Part shown: piece by piece, positions 10,901-23,404 of the stretch
How the letters are laid out: each line of letters starts with the position of its first letter
Numbering within the stretch: the stretch's first letter is position 1
NCBI GenBank assembly: GCA_002286855.1
Contig: NRSV01000063.1
Location: 148,790 to 212,789 of the forward strand
Length of the DNA: 64,000 nucleotides
Direction of reading: 5' to 3'
DNA from: Bipolaris cookei
Taxonomy: Eukaryota; Ascomycota; Dothideomycetes; Pleosporales; Pleosporaceae
Program-made: the position numbers and the translations under genes
Notes under the pieces: generated by a model
Told to the model about the DNA's origin: nothing
Database searches by the model: none
What the model saw: the letters and a program-made list of their open reading frames with translations, nothing else

Positions 10901-12427
10901 CCACAAGAAGTCGCCCATGGTCAGGTACTGGAGGTTTAGCTTTGGAAGCGCAAGTGGTCGTGAGCCGTCGTAGGATTCGTTTCGCAAAAACGTAGTTTCG
11001 TAAAGAATCTTTTCTGTTGGTAGTACAGGCATATTGCGGACTGTGTCTTTGAAAGTCGGGCGTTGCTCGACGAGCATGATTAGGGTCTCCATGTAGAAAG
11101 CACGATCCCGCACTAAGTACGTCGTGACAGGATACTCTGTTCGTAGACCCATAAGCGAGCAAAGTTCAACAAGCTCTTCGTCACTCAGTGTGCGCAGATG
11201 GGCATCTAACTCTTCCCTGTTTCCAATGCTCTTGTAGTTTGCCAGTGCCATAAGTTGTAGTTTTTCTTGGAATGCAGCGTAGCCCGTCCGTTGCAACTTG
11301 GACAAAAGGTCATAGTGCTGCTGGTCGTACTCGAGTTTCGACAATTGTCTGCCAGTCTGGTCCTCGATAGAGAAGTTGGTGAAATGGCTGAGCAGGTCAA
11401 ACAGATCGCGGAACAGGCCATTGTCCTCGTCGGCGTACATAGGTGACAAGCGGATAGCCGAGAGCATGTTGAGATCTTTGAGTAGAGTGTTGACATATCT
11501 CCTTGTGGGCAGCTGGCTCTGCAGGTCTATCAGAAGCTCCATGAAACGCTCGCAGTAAGCCATATTGTCCCTCATATCTTGGCTGTTGCCACTGTTGTAT
11601 AACCGGTCGATAAAGTCCAAAAGGAGCGTGTAAAGCCATGAGCGCTCGAAGCGCAGGCGGGCCTGTAGTGCATCGTCTCCAGCATCGAAGCGCTTCGATG
11701 CAGCCCTCCAAGCCTTGCGCAGCATGCTGTGCTGTTCAAAGTACTGCTCGCGCACAGCATCCGAATGCAAATTATGCCATATGGATATGCCAACCAAAGG
11801 AGCGCACTCTTTTCGCACCAAGCCGCTGTCAAGTGATTGGAAGGCGCCGATGACAAAGGATATGAGCTGTGTACGGATCTTGCTTGGCTGCGAAGGATCG
11901 ACTGTCATAGATAAGATGCGGCGGAAGAAGGATGAGAATTCGGTGGGCTTGGTTGAGAAGTGTTCTGTACAGTATCAGCGCAGTCCCTTTAGTAGCCAAC
12001 AGCAACGGCGCAACGTACCCCAAGACGACAGGTTCTCCCTCCTCTTAACATTGACCATGAGGGCCACCAGTAGATGGTGGTAGTTTGATGCATCCTCTGT
12101 AAATCCAGGCCACAGATAGCGCTCCAACAACTGCAGATTCTCGAGAATCAAGAGCGACGAGTATGCAAAGTCGGCGCTCTCCAGCTGGTCCCAGAGCTCC
12201 TTCTTGACAACTTCGGGGCGCACTTTGGGCGTCTTTTTCGCGGCCAGCCAATTCTTCCTAGCAACTTGCGCGAAGTGATTCTCGCCATGCAGGTCGGCGA
12301 CAGTTGGGCGAGCATGTAGGCTAGCCAGGTCGGGCGCATGCGTAGCGGACGCGCCTGGGGAGGTGGTGGAAGACATGGAGTCGCCCGCCGGGGTGACGTC
12401 GTCCATGTGGTCTGGCTTCATGGCCAT
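7906..12427 (-). CDS. cwf11: Spliceosomal SF1 RNA helicase Aquarius / Cwf11
   Basis: Exons 12427-12019, 11964-8476 and 8408-7906 give 1466 aa, near human AQR (about 1485). Aquarius is an intron-binding superfamily 1 ATPase of the spliceosome that sits upstream of the branch site. The N-terminal half is the helical ARM-like scaffold (for example FTKPTEFSSFFRRIL-type segments after the first intron). The helicase core has Walker A GPPGTGKT at about residues 853-860, a DEAD-like motif II reading EEAAQ near 1094, a QQGRARASIAELY segment, and a motif V/VI region with VDKYQGEQND at the second exon junction followed by LTVALSRARLGLY. The C-terminus is acidic (ends EGEDEEE). The second intron has a perfect TACTAAC branch point. 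I start at the first ATG of MAMKPDHMDD; an upstream in-frame ATG also exists. The gene is divergent from the NUXM gene by 230 bp. Confidence 0.95.
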
Positions 12428-12657
12428 GGTTGCGATGGGGAGAGGGTGTCGGCGCAGGTGAAGGGGCGCGCGCGCATTGTTGACGTACGAGGTTTGGCGA
12501 ATGGCGTGGTGACGCGCCAAGAAGTAAAGTTTCTGGAGTGGATGGCGTTGCGGAAGCTCCAACGACTACCGGCCCGCAGTGCCAAGCCTTACATCCAACC
12601 TCACTCGCCCAGCCCGCAACAAGCACGCCCTCGGCCGCAGTGCATATCAACACCACA

Positions 12658-13398
12658 ATGACCAACGCAGAAGAGGCAGTCAGGCACCAGGCTGTCGTGC
12701 CAGACAAGCTCCCCACCGGAGAGTATCCTGTGAGTCAATTGCGCCCTCGGCTGTCCTGCAATGGCTCGCAGCAACTAACGCCGACAGCTCATCGACAATG
12801 ACCCGTACGCCATTATTGTCCTCTGCTACTCCATGTCATGACTAACCCCTGCCGAAAAGACACTTTAGCCGCGTAATGCGGTACACCCGCCCCTCCGATT
12901 GGGCCTATGGTGCTGCCCTCGGAAGTTTGAGCCCTGGATTGATGCTTTACTGGGAGAAGGTGTCACCCTCCATGGTTGGCAAGGGTGGTTTCGCCCCCGT
13001 CATGCGATTGACTGGCGCCGTCGGAGTGGCTGGATGCTTCATGTTCGCCTACTCGAGGTCATGCAGTACGTCAGACACGGGCAGGGAGACAGACCACATG
13101 CTAACACACAGCAGTGCGTTTCTACGGTGCACGGGAGAACCGCCGCGAGGTGGAGATGGACATGCGCGAAATGGTTGACAAGGTCAAGAAGGGCGAGCCG
13201 CTGTATGGAAAGTCAGAAATGAGCGAGTACATGCAGGGAGTCGCCCACCGAAACTCGCGCTATGCCGCCACATTTGGTCACGTTATCCCATGGCCAAACC
13301 TCGTCAACCATCCCTACCACGGCGTTGACACCGCAAAGTACTACCGACAGGCTGAGTTGGAACTTGAGCAAGAGAGGCTCGCCCGTGAAGGTCGGTAG
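12658..13398 (+). CDS. Complex I accessory subunit, 20.9 kDa / NUXM type
   Basis: Four exons, 12658-12729, 12788-12804, 12860-13065 and 13115-13398, give 192 aa (about 21 kDa). The protein matches the fungal 20.9-kDa NADH:ubiquinone oxidoreductase subunit in length and layout: a short N-terminus (MTNAEEAVRHQAVVPDKLP), the LIDNDPHFSRVMRY segment, two hydrophobic stretches (GAALGSLSPGLMLY and LTGAVGVAGCFMFAY), then a charged matrix-side tail with HVIPWPNLVNHPYHGVD. It acts in the inner-membrane arm of complex I; budding yeast lacks the enzyme. The second exon is only 17 nt. The last acceptor is the second of two AGs (CACAGCAG). It is convergent with the dioxygenase gene, 116 bp apart. Confidence 0.88.
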
Positions 13399-13514
13399 AC
13401 CCAGAGAGGCTGCAACAGACGAAGCATAGTTTTTTGAGTCATAGTGGCTGTAAATAAGTTCAAACGAGCCAAGTTAGCATGTATCAACATGTGTTTCTTA
13501 TCTTCATTTCATTA

Positions 13515-14798
13515 CTAGTTTACAGCCAGTCCCTCCAAGACCTTGCTCTGTCCAAACTGGGCCATCTTGAACTTGCTAATCCAGTCGTCCCGATTAATGT
13601 AGGCACCGCAGATTCTCCTCTTCCCATTGAAACTGCTCCGTCCATGCAGCACCCTCCAGTTATCGAAAATTAGTACCCTTCCAGGCTTCAATTGCTCCCA
13701 GTACTCGTTCTCTTTCTTCTTCAGTAATGCATCAAACTTCCTTGCGGCATCATACCACGTTTCCACCTGGTCGATGGGGAGCTCAATCGACGCGCGATCA
13801 GAAGAGTTCCAGCGCACACGCAGGAGATCTCCCGTTGCAATATCGTGTTCCAGCACGGGGAAGCCGCGGTATGGCTGAATTGATATGCCATCATTCCCGG
13901 ACGCATGTCCATGAACATTTACCGTTGCAAGAATCTCGTACGCCTTCTTGTCCGTTTGAAGAAGTTCTCCAGCGACCTTGAACCCGTCAACGAGCAAACT
14001 CGCGCCCCCCTCCCCATCCGTATGGGACAGCAAATGGAACGCCTGCAGTCCCGCCGGGTCGGAAAAGTACGTCGTATCCGTATGCGCCTCCAGCGCAATA
14101 TTCGTATACGCCGTATCTTTACTCGCCAAATCAGCCGTAAAGTCGTAGAACCCACCATAATGTGTCTCGCGTATAAACGCAATCTTCTCCAGCAATGCCT
14201 TCGTATCCTGCGGATCTTCAAATGGCGTCCCATCCATATAACAAAACCCATATTCACGCAGATGCTTCAGCAACCCCACCATTTCCCCCCTCATAACATC
14301 CTCATAAGCCACTATCGGCGGCTCTGCCGCAATCCCCTTATCCCACAGCGAAAGCGGCACAAGTCCCAACCGCTGCACCACCTTCGTCGCCTCCGTCTTG
14401 AGCGTCTGGCGCAGCAATGAAAAAGGATAACTGCTCTCATGTCCATCCTCCCACGTAACTTTCAATACCCTCCCCCCTTCCCCTTCTTCCTCTCCCTCAA
14501 TCTCATACTTCTCCATCCCAATCCCCGCAGGAATCCCAAACGAATCCACCAACCGCTGTCTCGTATCCCCATGCATACAAGTCCCACACTGACAATTGTC
14601 CCTCAACCACACATTCGGGATCCGCTTATCCCCCACCCACACCGTCCCTTCATGCACTCTTACCCGCTCTTCTCTCGCAGCAGGCGCCTTGACGCTAACA
14701 CGCACGCGGTACGGTCCCTGCAGTATATTGTGCAGCCCGCGCTGGCGCGACCGCAGCTGTGTGAGTTCGAATTGCGCTTTGCGCAGGAACTGCGACAT
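13515..14798 (-). CDS. Trimethyllysine dioxygenase (carnitine biosynthesis)
   Basis: A single exon of 427 aa. This Fe(II)/2-oxoglutarate dioxygenase hydroxylates N6-trimethyllysine in the first step of carnitine synthesis (EC 1.14.11.8), usually in mitochondria. The N-terminal domain has the WLRDNCQCGTCMHGDTRQR signature with its cysteine/histidine metal site. The catalytic domain has the facial triad in AHTDTTYF (H239, D241) and RVLHGRSSFNG (H385), with the following RRICGAYINRDD as the 2-oxoglutarate-binding arginine region. The stretch FIRETHYGGFYDFTADLASKDT is typical of trimethyllysine rather than butyrobetaine hydroxylases, so I favour that, but the two families are close. Residues before WLRDNC are basic and could act as a mitochondrial presequence. 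Confidence 0.92.
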   Translation of the reverse strand: MSQFLRKAQFELTQLRSRQRGLHNILQGPYRVRVSVKAPAAREERVRVHEGTVWVGDKRIPNVWLRDNCQCGTCMHGDTRQRLVDSFGIPAGIGMEKYEIEGEEEGEGGRVLKVTWEDGHESSYPFSLLRQTLKTEATKVVQRLGLVPLSLWDKGIAAEPPIVAYEDVMRGEMVGLLKHLREYGFCYMDGTPFEDPQDTKALLEKIAFIRETHYGGFYDFTADLASKDTAYTNIALEAHTDTTYFSDPAGLQAFHLLSHTDGEGGASLLVDGFKVAGELLQTDKKAYEILATVNVHGHASGNDGISIQPYRGFPVLEHDIATGDLLRVRWNSSDRASIELPIDQVETWYDAARKFDALLKKKENEYWEQLKPGRVLIFDNWRVLHGRSSFNGKRRICGAYINRDDWISKFKMAQFGQSKVLEGLAVN

Positions 14799-15356
14799 GC
14801 TGGCTGCGCGGGTGGGGTCTGCTTTTCCCAGATGGAAAGCACGGGATCTGGGGGAGAGTTTGCTGGTATAGGGTACGGAGCTTATTTTTGTGCTTGTTAG
14901 TTCTCTTGGGGTGGCAGCGGGTTCTCTGGTATTAATAGCTTTTGGGATTTTAGTCGTCCGATCATTTTCCGAGTATTTTGGGTGTTTGGGGCGAGAGAGT
15001 GACTATTGGATGTTAGGATTGCGGTGAATTGGATAAGACACGTGACTATGTTTACTTGAAAGTATAGTCTAGATTGTGATACATGTCTCGCGACATTGGC
15101 GGTGTTTGGTGTCCATCGCGATGCTCGTGCCGCCAACATGATAGGCAATTGGGGTGTCGAGATAGTGTGAAGAATGTGGAGACAAAGACAACCCCAAGTT
15201 TTGAGCGACAGGTGGTGTGAACCGAGGAAAAGATTGATCGTATACCGGTGCGGAGTCACAAGCTCGGGTATCGGTTACTTTCCTCTGCACTTGATGCTAA
15301 TTATCACACAATGTTAACAACTTAATTTTAAAAAATTCCATCTTTTAAAGATCAAA
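14799..15356. other. Upstream region of dioxygenase and tRNA
   Basis: No gene seen. It contains a CACGTGACTATG string at 15039-15050, an E-box-type core that recurs exactly at 41620-41631. The A/T-rich block just before 15357 is typical upstream of a tRNA. Confidence 0.5.
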
Positions 15357-15460
15357 GGCACCATGGCCTAATGGTAAGGCGTTGCTTTCCGGCTGCCTCT
15401 AAGCAAAGCTTAGCGGTACGAAAGTGGCAAAGATTGTGGGTTCGAGTCCCACTGGTGTCG
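15357..15460 (+). tRNA. tRNA-Arg(CCG) with a 32-nt intron
   Basis: The cloverleaf folds fully. The acceptor stem pairs GGCACCA with TGGTGTC (one G-U) plus discriminator G. The D stem is GCCT/AGGC with loop AATGGTA. The anticodon stem is TTGCT/GGCAA (one T-G) with loop TT-CCG-G, the variable loop is AGATT, and the T stem is GTGGG/CCCAC with TTCGAGT. The anticodon CCG (15389-15391) reads CGG, arginine. An intron of about 32 nt (15393-15424) lies one base 3' of the anticodon, the canonical position. Internal A box (TGGCCTAATGG) and B box (GGTTCGAGTCC) are present, and a T5 run right after 15461 serves as Pol III terminator. Confidence 0.95.
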
Positions 15461-15461
15461 G

Positions 15462-15470
15462 CTTTTTGTC
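15462..15470 (+). terminator. Pol III terminator of the tRNA-Arg gene
   Basis: A run of five T (GCTTTTTG) directly follows the mature 3' end, with a second T4 run (CTTTTG) a few bases on. Confidence 0.8.
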
Positions 15471-16021
15471 TTTTGCTATTTTGATCTTCCAATCAAACTG
15501 TCCATCTTCCTTTGTTCTCGCTTTTTTCTTTTAAGCGAGTTGGTTTTTTGGCTGTGGAGTGAGAATGCAGCTACTAGGCCCCCACCCCCACCTTACTATT
15601 ACGACCATGTCCCAAAACTGCAAATCACATTAGCTCGACAACAACACGTACACATTGTCAGAGCTACAAATTATCAACACTATCGAAACATTGAGAACGA
15701 TTCGCTGCTTGATGATACTCTAAGCAAGCATTTATGATACGAAACAGTCACGAGCAAAAGCCAATCAGGTCGCTACAACGATGCTGTCTGTTTGTCAATG
15801 GGTATGAATAAAAGTACATGAGACATGAAGATTGCTCTTTCTCTTTCTCTCTCAGCTAAACATGTACCGAAGAAACTAAGAAAACAACTCCCGTGCTATG
15901 CTACCACTATGACAAACAACCTCCCTCTGCCCCACAATCATTAAACGTAATGGCAAAAGTCCGAAACGCATGCTACCCTACTTCACATGCCCCAGTGTAT
16001 ACATACACAGCCTGTCCACGA
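15471..16021. other. Intergenic region downstream of TOR
   Basis: No gene is supported. Short open stretches lack coding character. The right part probably contains the TOR 3' UTR. A pyrimidine run (TCTTTCTCTTTCTCTC) lies near 15840. Confidence 0.5.
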
Positions 16022-19000
16022 CTACCAGAAACTACACCAACCGATATAATGCTGGCACAGATTCTCCAAGTTGGTTGCTTCCTTGATGAGTCGATCAACC
16101 TGCATCTCTGTCTTCAACTCCTCGCCTTTGCCAAAATCTCGGCCAGTTAGCTTCTCCTTGACGCGGCTCAGAACTTGCAAGGCGCGCGCATTCTGCACTT
16201 CCTTGGCATCTGCCTCGTTGTTTTGGGGCGGAGCAACAGAAGAACGGTGGCGGGGGCGACCAACGATACTGGACATTTGGTGTGGGTCGGTGGTTGCGGC
16301 GGCAGTGTCAGCACCCATAATGGATTGGCGGCGTTCAGACGGGTAGTTGGGCTCCACAGGCGACGCATCACGGTGATTCAGGCGCCAAGTCAGGAGAGGA
16401 TCATGTATGAACTGTAGTTGAATATGTTAGTATCAATGCATATCTTCGTCTTGAATTTCTTAATAAACAAGCGACTTACAGCTTCAAGAACCGCCATGAC
16501 ACTCTCCTTGTTGCTTCGTAATACCCGCATAACATGCTCACAAGTGGTTCGGTAGCTACCCTCAATATTGCTCACTTCCATGGCATATGTCAACATGCGC
16601 GTAAGACGGAACGGCACGCGCTCGGGATACTTCTCGCGGTGCATGGCCACCTCAAAACAATCTCCGAAATCGATGTGAATGATCTTGCCAGTAACTCGGT
16701 CCAACATCAAATTACTTGGGTGGCGATCTCCCAAGCCGAGAATGTATCCGACCATAGACATGACAGCAAGCGAACGCGTGTAGTTGGTACGGCGATCAAG
16801 CCAGGCTTCCGAAGATTTAGATTTCAGCCAGAGGACACGGTACAGATCTTGGCCCGTCGTATTATCGAGGGCGTAACCGAACACTTCCACCTTTTGCATA
16901 AGAGTGAGGCAATCGTAGTCAGGCGCCATCTGCAACATGATACGGTGCTCAATGTTAAGCAGGATCTTCCGACTGTCTCGATACTCTCGGATGAGCACGT
17001 GCAGCGTGTCGCTGTTAGGGACGAAACCAAGTAAGCCAGACTGCGTACTAAGCGGAACGGCAGCATATCGTTGGATGTTGAGGTGACGCTTGCGGGACTC
17101 CACGTCGTTGGAGAGCAGTGTGTTGCAGAGACCAAAGAGTTGCATGACACGTTCATCTTGCCGAATGTCTTCGTGTCCTTTGAGAATGTGGGTGTGTGCT
17201 TTGCCGTCGCTGCCGCGCATTTCCAGTTTCCTAGGTCGCTGTTTGGACTGGATGACAGTTGCGACCGGATCGAAGGAGATAATTCGGATAACAGGCTTAC
17301 CAACCTGGTAGGTTCCAGGAACTGCGAGTTCAAGATCGTGCGCTTCCTTGAGTTTTGGTGAGACATACTGCAACTCAAGCGTCATCAAGGAAGGTAGTTG
17401 TCGCGCAATCTTACGGAACACCTGGTAGTAGAGATCCCACGCCTGGTTGAGATCGCCTATTTCACCGGAGGTCCTGAATGTGTTGCACCAGTCACGCGCC
17501 TCCTGAAGTTCACGGCCAAAAGACTGGATGAACGAGATTTCGCGAAGTGTTTCAGGGCCCTTATCGAGCATTGCGTGAAGGGGTGCCAGTGTGGCGAACA
17601 TGCCGTCTATATTGTGATCGCCAAAGTACAATCGACTGGCTTCCTCGAGACCCTCATGCCATTGTTCATGCCACAGGACAGCGATGCGAATCAGCTCATG
17701 ACTGACAAGATCAGCTTGCTCAACCAGCCGTGGTGAGTGTTCACGCATAGCCTCCATGAGCTCCTTTGCAGATCGCTGACGTCGTGATACGTCAGACTTC
17801 ATTGAAACTGTTAATGGGAAGACCAAGGCTTGAGGATGCGCTTTTCCGACTTCAATGAGCAGTTGGTGTATGGATTGCCGCACAACAGCGTTGGGTTGAT
17901 TGATACGAGCAAGCAATTGCGGGATGACCTCAAGCCAAGTATCAATTGGAACCGACTTTGTGCCCTCAGTGATGGTGCGGTTGACTCCCTCTCTACCACC
18001 ATAACTGAACCACAAAGTGAGCAGCCTCAGCGTGTCTTGCAGCGAACTGGTTGATGATAGTGCAATGGATTTGAAGAAGCCTTGTATAGCCGGGATGACA
18101 TGGTCGTGGATAATATTATGAGGCACGTCGGTAGCCTCCCGGTCGGACTTGGATGTGATAGAGTTGATGACTTCAAAGTTGGCAAGTGCCCACGCGTGCC
18201 ATGCCTTGTACCAGTCCTTATTGTAGCGTGTAGCAGCCGCGTAGGCGGCGAGAATCTCATGCACAAACTCGTGGTCCCATTCGCCGTCGTTGAGTTCTTG
18301 CTGCCAATCACCCTGTTTCAGATAGCATTTGGCCAACAAACGGTGGCATTCGGCAAGGTCCGTAGGCGAGGTGCCAATGACTGATCCATTCATCAAACTT
18401 GACCCGTGCATACCATTGACTCCGTTATGTCCATTGGTGGCAGCAAAGGGGTTTACGTTACTGAACATGTGCTGACCATTAGACATGCCGTTTATGCCAT
18501 TCTGTGCCATCATGGGGTTCACTGCAGCCCTACTCCTCATAGCAAGGTCCTCAGAAAGTCGCGTAGTAAAGTCCTTCATGCTATCGAGTGCTTCTTGCTT
18601 GTGATTTTGGTCGGCCCACATGTACTTGTACGTAGTGTAGGCCACGGGGTGCGAGATCTCGTGAGCATTGTTCCGCACAAACTCAACCACGGTGCTATCA
18701 CCAGTACTTTCAATATCAAGTAACTTCTGGAGAGCCTTGTTTGCGAGGTTCATCCTGTTGCTCTTCCTGCACAGATTGGTGTATTTGATCCACATGTCGG
18801 TGCCTTCTTGTGGTGAGATGACAAGCTGGCGCACCTTGATCATACGTTGCCAGACTTCTGGATTTGGTTGCAATCCCCTAAGTCGCTTCATCCAGGTCTT
18901 GCGCATACTCTTCTGCTTCTCGAGGTTACCCTCGTTCTGTTTGTATTGCATGATTTCCTCAAGCTCTGCAAGCATTTGCACACGAATCATTGGTAAGTAA

Positions 19001-22000
19001 GCCCGCTGGTATGACTCTCCCAGTAACGAGCTGAGCTCCGTGTCTAGACCTTTTCGAGCTTTTGCGATTTCATCGACGGCAATTTCGAATCGGTTGTTGT
19101 GGATATTGAGAATAGAAGCAAAGAATGCGCGGTCGGGCGACTGCTCCTTCATGACACCAAGGTAGTTGTCCATGTCCGCAAATTTGCCCAAACCCCACGC
19201 AGCCGTCGCAGCGAGCGGTGCTATCGCCTTGCGATATTCTTGTGAGGCGTTGGCCCACTTCTCCTTAGACAGACTAGAAAGAAGATCCCACTCGCCCAGA
19301 GCGTGCAAGCATCGCATCTTGCCCATTGTCACATCGAAAGAATCGGGCTCTTCAAGCTCACGTCTCTGGTAGGCAGCAAGTGCCTCATCCCATTTCTGCA
19401 ATTTCTCGAACCAAGTCTCCTTGAGCTCGACGTCGTGGTAATTCTGCGCCTTACGCAAAATACCAAAAGCTGCGTCGGTCTGCTGGAGTTGGTTGTTGAT
19501 GCTAATAAGGGCTTCCACAGCGCTAGAATTCTGCTCCGCGTTGAATTCGAGCTCCTTATAGTGCAGTGCTTTGGCAAAAGCATGGCATTTCCCAGCGTAC
19601 ATACCAAGTATCCTGACATCGATTGGTAGCGCTTTATCGTCGTGCTCCATAAACTCTGCCAAATTAAGCAAAACCTGAAGGATTTCAGGTGGGATGTTTG
19701 GTGATGTGAGTGCGGTTTCGATAGAACGAACAAGTTCTTCCTGATATTGATCATACAATTCCGTCCAGCACGAGACAAAAGCCGAGTTGAACAGTGTCCT
19801 GGCGATAGGGTTGTACACGCTTCCAAGCGGTGTGCAAGCGCGTAGTGCTTGCTGAGGCGACTCTCTGAGGAGTTCGACACTGAATCTCCGCATCCATTCG
19901 ATCCAATCCTCTTTGGTGGTCTTGTTGGAGGCTTCCCAAGCTTGCTTCAAATGTTGTTGGTTGACCGCCAACTTCTTAGTGAGGATCTCAGCGGGGTTCA
20001 AGTCTTCATCATCCTCACCGTATCGCTCGTCTGGGCTAAGGTCCTGCGGTAATGGCTCGCCCTTCTGCAGCTTCGATACGATACGCGCATAGTTCTCATG
20101 AGGTACTTTGTGCGCAACCAAGATTTTGCTAACTGTTGGCACAAAATGAATATAGTCCGGACCGAGCTGGAAGATCAAGGCGCAGAGTGTCTCGAGAGCG
20201 GTTTGCTTCAGGGTGGGCTCACTGCCAGCAAGTACTCGGCAAATAGGATGTATGATGCGGGCTGCAAACTCAGAAACGTTGACCTGCTTGGAAAGTCGAC
20301 CCAATGTTTCAATTGCATGCCTTCGGATCTGAACAGGCTGTCCGGGCTTATCAAACATCTTGACCATGACCGGGATAATGAGATGCATGTACTCCTCGGC
20401 ACTTGAGCCAAAGATGAGGAAAGCATGAAGGACTCTTTCTGAAGGTAAGCGCTTGCCGGTTTGATCTGAGTCGAGCACACTGAGCATAAGTGGTAGCACA
20501 TCAGCCAAGTAGACCTTGAACTCGCCCTCCAGTGAGCGGGCAATTGCCTCAATTAGGGACAAGATGGTGGCTTGTAATTGTGGACTGCTGCTCCAATACT
20601 CTTTGATGGTCGAAAGAATGCTGGGCAGGTAGGGACGAATATGTTGGCGCACAATACGGACTAGCTGGCTGAGCTGGTTGAAGTAACCTTCTGAGCGTCC
20701 AGCTGGTGTCGACCTGATAACATGGAGGAAGCCAGGCACGACCTGGTTGAGAAAAGGGACGCATTTCAGACCCATGGTTGCGTAGATGTTCATGACAGCC
20801 TCTACGATTGCAGTATGATACTGCACTAGGGAGGGATCCTTTAACAGTCCCATGAGCGTGCTAATGACAATGGTCGGGTAATACTCTTCATTGGAAGGAG
20901 TGATACCTTGCATGATTAGGGAAACATCAGTGATCGCTTGTGCTTCCAATATTAGATGGGTGTCCGGTGACTGCTCCATAATTTTCTGGTACTCATCCGG
21001 ATCTAGTGCTCCAAGGGTGCCCATGAGTCGAACGGTTTCCCTTCTAAGTTCACCTTCAGGTTCCGTCTTGGCGATGTTCATCAGGATGTTCATAAGCTCC
21101 GGGTACTCTCGGTATGGTTCAATCACATATCCAGCGTTTGTGGCCAGTTGTCCAAGCGCCTTCAGGGCAGAGAAGCGCTTGGCGTCCGATGTCTGATCCT
21201 GCATAAAGTCCAGAATGACGGGCATGAGGTCTTTGATGTATTTGATCATTCCTTCGCCGCCGACGGTGGCAAGGTCACCAATAGCTTTGAGCGTAGTCGA
21301 AGCGACCTCGGGATTTGGATCTTTGCACTTTGGAAGCAACACTTCGACAATGGGATCTATCAGTGGCTTGATGAGACTGTCGGCAGCACCCACAAGGCTA
21401 CTAATGAGTTTGGCACTTTCTTCTTTACTGCGCGGGCTGTTGGCGTAATTCACTTCGGTCAGTAGCTGCAGAAGGACTTTGCGAAGTGAAGGAAAGACAT
21501 ATGCAGGATTGACAGCTGTCAACCGACCGATGATAGACATGGCAGCCTCTCGGATGCCAAATACCTCGTCGTTCAGAGCGAGAAAGAGAGTACGGACATT
21601 GTCAGCTTTACCAAGATGACGGTCGAAGCGGGCGTCCAATGCTACCAGGACGTCCCACCGAATATCTGAGTCAATGTCACCTACGCCAACAGTTAGAAGC
21701 TTCTCAATGATGTCGCCAACCACTTTTGTCGCGTGAGTGCTAGTCTGGTGGACGATTGGATCTTTGACAAAAAGTTGACAGCAGGTCAAGGCAGCGCGCT
21801 TTCGAATCTCTGGGTTGTCCGCTTCGACATATCGAATAGCAACATCGCGAACAAACTCATTCAGGACGTGCCCTGTAAAGTCGAAACTACCCAATGTATG
21901 CAGTGCCAGTGCAATCTCTGCCTCTCGTTGGGCAATCGTCTGTGGGTCCTTGTGATCGCGTGTCCATATCTGTGGCGGTTGTGAGACTTGGTAAGGGCTA

Positions 22001-23404
22001 CCCAAAGGTAAAAAGTGTCGGCCAGCAAGAATCTGGCTGAGAAGATCTAGCAGCTTTTCCTGAATCATGGGCCGTGAAGGTGGTACGTAATGAGCCATGT
22101 CTACGAGAGCCTGAAAAAGAGAATCGCTCAGCCCGCAAGAGAAGATGGGATCTAGCAAGCGCTCAACGGACTTGGTAAGGGCCTGACCGACCGCCGCGGC
22201 AATCATACTGAGACACTGGAATATCGGCGCTTCATTTATGATGCTCTTGTTCCGTGCCTTTGCAATGAGGCCTTCCTGGATGAAACCCAGGATGCCTTCC
22301 AAGTACGGCGAGATGGCGACTCCGACGGCGTTTGCAATCTGTCCAATAGCTACAAATGCCTTATCTCTATCGCGATCCTTCCTAATCAGACCTTGGAGAT
22401 GTAGCATGCACTGATGGAGGTACTTTGTCGCAAACTCGGTAGGCGAATAAGCAGCAAGAATAGGGATAATGAGCACTACCTCCCTCCGCACCAGCGCATC
22501 GCGATGCTCCCTGTACTTGAGGACCTGCTCAACCGTCTCCTTGTATTTTTGGTCGTTCATGAACATGGCGCTCTTGTCAAGCAGCTCCTTCATAGTGAGT
22601 AGTGAACCGTGGATGGCCTCATTGGTGTTGATTGTGAAGCCACGTAGAATTTCGTCATAGACCTTGCCGAACCAAAGTTGTCGCATTTGCGAGTCACGCG
22701 GGGATATGATCTCGAAGCAGGCACTGATGGCCTCGGCCGCAGACTCTCTGATGAGGACCTTGGGATCGCGTAGGGCCACCCAGATCACCTCGAAAATCTG
22801 TGCAATCCATTGGTACATGAGGGTTGGCGAGTTTTTGGCCAGCTCGCGCAGAATGAGGACAGCAGCGAAGCGCCGATTCTCCAGGCGTTCCAACTGCAGC
22901 CACTCGAGAGCGCCCTTGACTTCTGCCTCGACAAGCTCTGCTGTAAGGGTGCCACCAGGTTTCGCGAGGCGTCCCAGGGCCTTGGCTGCTACCACCATGG
23001 CTGTAATGTCCTGGCCCCGCATCACCGCCCTCAGGTACGAGGCAAACCGCGTCGTCTTCTGGCCCGCATCGTCGCCGCGGAAATCGATGAGGGCGTTTAG
23101 CGCGTGGATGCCGCCGATGCGTTCGTTCGAGTCGCTGCCGGTGACTATGAGGCCCGAGATTCTGGTATATACTTCATTGTTGAAATTGGTAAAGAGATTG
23201 GGCGCGAGTTCTGTGCTACGTCAGTTTTCCGAAGACTGGGCGGGGTTGTTTTTTTCTGCATCGCGCTGCTGCCTCACCTCGGTGCGCCGACTCGACCGTC
23301 TGCCGCAGCGTGTTTGCTGCTCGCTGTCGTGTCTCGTCATTCTTTGAGCGTAGTTCGTGGACTATGCGGTCCAGCGTGGACGAAAGGGGACTCTGCTGCG
23401 CCAT
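16022..23404 (-). CDS. tor: TOR serine/threonine kinase (PIKK family)
   Basis: Exons 23404-23278, 23210-16480 and 16411-16022 give 2415 aa, the usual length of fungal TOR. TOR is the catalytic subunit of TORC1 and TORC2 and couples nutrients to growth. The first ~1100 residues are HEAT repeats, followed by the FAT region. The FRB domain is near residues 1885-1980 (ELIRIAVLWHEQWHEGLEEA), and it keeps the Ser (about 1901) whose mutation gives rapamycin resistance in yeast and mammals, so FKBP12-rapamycin binding is expected. The kinase domain has GHEDIRQDERVMQLF, catalytic loop GLGDRHPSNL (Asp about 2204) and HIDFGD (Asp about 2223). The FATC ends in CQHYIGWCSFW. The last intron (68 nt) sits between VLEA and FIHDPLLTW. 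A Met/Asn/Gly-rich insert (about residue 1620) lies in the FAT region. Only one TOR gene is visible in the window. Confidence 0.97.
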
